Notes under the pieces: generated by a model
Seen by the model: the letters and a program-made list of their open reading frames with translations, nothing else
The model's database searches: none
Told to the model about the DNA's origin: nothing
Program-made: the position numbers and the translations under genes
Assembly: GCA_945887955.1 (NCBI GenBank)
Contig: CAMCZO010000011.1
Span: 1 to 42,810, forward strand
Reading direction: 5' to 3'
Length of the DNA stretch: 42,810 bases
DNA from: Chitinophaga pinensis
GTDB taxonomy: Bacteria > Bacteroidota > Bacteroidia > B-17B0 > Aurantibacillaceae
Part shown: positions 42,047-42,810 of the stretch, in pieces
Layout: each line of letters begins with the position of its first letter
Numbering within the stretch: the first letter of the stretch is position 1

Positions 42047-42810
42047 ACAAACGTTTTTTTAATCCTGTTATATATTTTTTTAAATGAAGTAACCTGGATC
42101 CATACCAACTAAAAATCTCACCATCAACCATCATTATTTTTGAATTAGGAACAATACTTTTTAAAATGTTAATATGTTTTTCTTTAAAGGGGAAGGGTTC
42201 GCTAGATAATAAACAAAAATCTGGTTGGAGCTTAATTAATTCAAATTCATCTATTTGAGGGTAACGAGAAATAGAAATTAAATTTTTAAATCCAATATGT
42301 TGTAATACATGATTAATAAAAGTATTTTGTCCCGCACACATATAAGGCTTATTCCAAATGAAATAAATAATTCTATTCTGATTAAAAATATTTTTAATCT
42401 TTATTAAATCTGATTTGATTTTAGAAATTAATGTTTTTGCTTGCCTTTCTTTTTCAAAAATAACACCTAAACTAGTAATCATTTTAAAAACGTCGTTAAA
42501 TGAATAAATGTCGCTCATCCAAACATTAAATTCTTTTTTTAGTAGTTCGATTTGTTGCTGATCATCTTCTTCTTTATTGCCGATAATTAAATCGGGTTGT
42601 AGTTCTCTAATTTTATTAATATTCAATTTTTTTGTGCCCCCTACTCTAACTTTGTTATTAAACATTTGAATGGGGTAAATACAAGATTTGGTTATTCCAA
42701 TCAACTCATTTCTTATTCCTAAATGCCACAATAATTCAGACTGAGAAGGAACTATCGAAATAATTCGAATAGGTTTACTTGCAAGTAAAGTCTTATTATT
42801 TAATTGATCT
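42039..42810 (-). CDS. Helical-backbone metal/cobalamin-binding protein (BtuF-like), 5' end beyond window
   Basis: The frame is open to the window edge, giving about 257 residues. DQLNNKTLLASKPIRIISIV, then PSQSELLWHLGI, ELIGITKSCIYP and GGTKKLNINKIRELQPDLII match the N-terminal lobe of BtuF/FhuD-type ABC binding proteins. The second lobe contains ISRYPQIDEFELIKLQPDFCLL. No signal peptide can be seen because the start lies outside. It may deliver a metal complex or cobalamin, but no permease or ATPase gene is in view. It runs into nhaD. Confidence 0.82.
   Translation of the reverse strand, partial: DQLNNKTLLASKPIRIISIVPSQSELLWHLGIRNELIGITKSCIYPIQMFNNKVRVGGTKKLNINKIRELQPDLIIGNKEEDDQQQIELLKKEFNVWMSDIYSFNDVFKMITSLGVIFEKERQAKTLISKIKSDLIKIKNIFNQNRIIYFIWNKPYMCAGQNTFINHVLQHIGFKNLISISRYPQIDEFELIKLQPDFCLLSSEPFPFKEKHINILKSIVPNSKIMMVDGEIFSWYGSRLLHLKKYITGLKKRLYA

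Overview
The window looks like a chromosomal stretch of a low-GC member of the Bacteroidota. The exact family cannot be read from the sequence. The evidence is a TonB-dependent receptor with an N-terminal carboxypeptidase-regulatory domain, DUF4412-type secreted proteins, paired PadR and HAAS-like sensor genes, very AT-rich spacers, no clear Shine-Dalgarno sites, and repeated matches to the Bacteroidota -7 promoter motif TAnnTTTG. There is no insertion sequence, phage module, CRISPR array or rRNA. The only RNA gene recognised is tRNA-Ser(GGA).

Layout. 1-5.4 kb: a partial MarR regulator and YceI on the minus strand, a PadR regulator with a five-helix membrane sensor, a large secreted TPR protein, and a small ASCH-like protein. 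5.4-9.4 kb: a methyltransferase plus spheroidene-monooxygenase-like pair and a umuDC-type SOS mutagenesis operon behind a 17-bp palindrome. Each block is bordered by a copy of a 43-bp repeat carrying a promoter-like AT tract and the start of a very small ORF. 9.4-14 kb: small accessory genes (DUF4412 protein, GNAT, muconolactone-isomerase-like protein, DUF983 protein, metallophosphoesterase, collagen-like lipoprotein) and tRNA-Ser. 14-22.5 kb: an ompA-like gene broken by a frameshift, dnaB, a D-2-hydroxyacid dehydrogenase, a LuxE-like adenylating enzyme, the pyrimidine cluster pyrR-dinB-like-pyrB, a decayed dtd pseudogene and a PagL-like lipid A deacylase. 22.5-29.4 kb: mazG, PAP2 phosphatase, GT39 glycosyltransferase, lon, an ArsC/Spx-like protein and a cyclophilin. 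29.4-36.7 kb: a lipoprotein, two further DUF4412-type proteins, a saccharopine-dehydrogenase-like reductase, a TonB-dependent receptor and an MltD-like lytic transglycosylase. 36.8-42.8 kb: a small membrane protein, the exbB-exbD-tonB energy-transduction operon running into folC, then an NhaD antiporter and a metal/cobalamin-binding-protein-like gene cut by the window edge.

How the genes fit together. Most genes are housekeeping or envelope functions. ExbB-ExbD-TonB would energise receptors such as the one at 32.7-35.1 kb. PyrR and PyrB belong to pyrimidine metabolism. UmuDC-like proteins form an inducible translesion module. The most unusual observations are the dtd remnant, the frameshifted OmpA gene, the duplicated promoter/micro-ORF element, the umuDC palindrome, the orphan CrtA-like/methyltransferase pair, and the high share of TTG starts (seven) and apparently leaderless starts.
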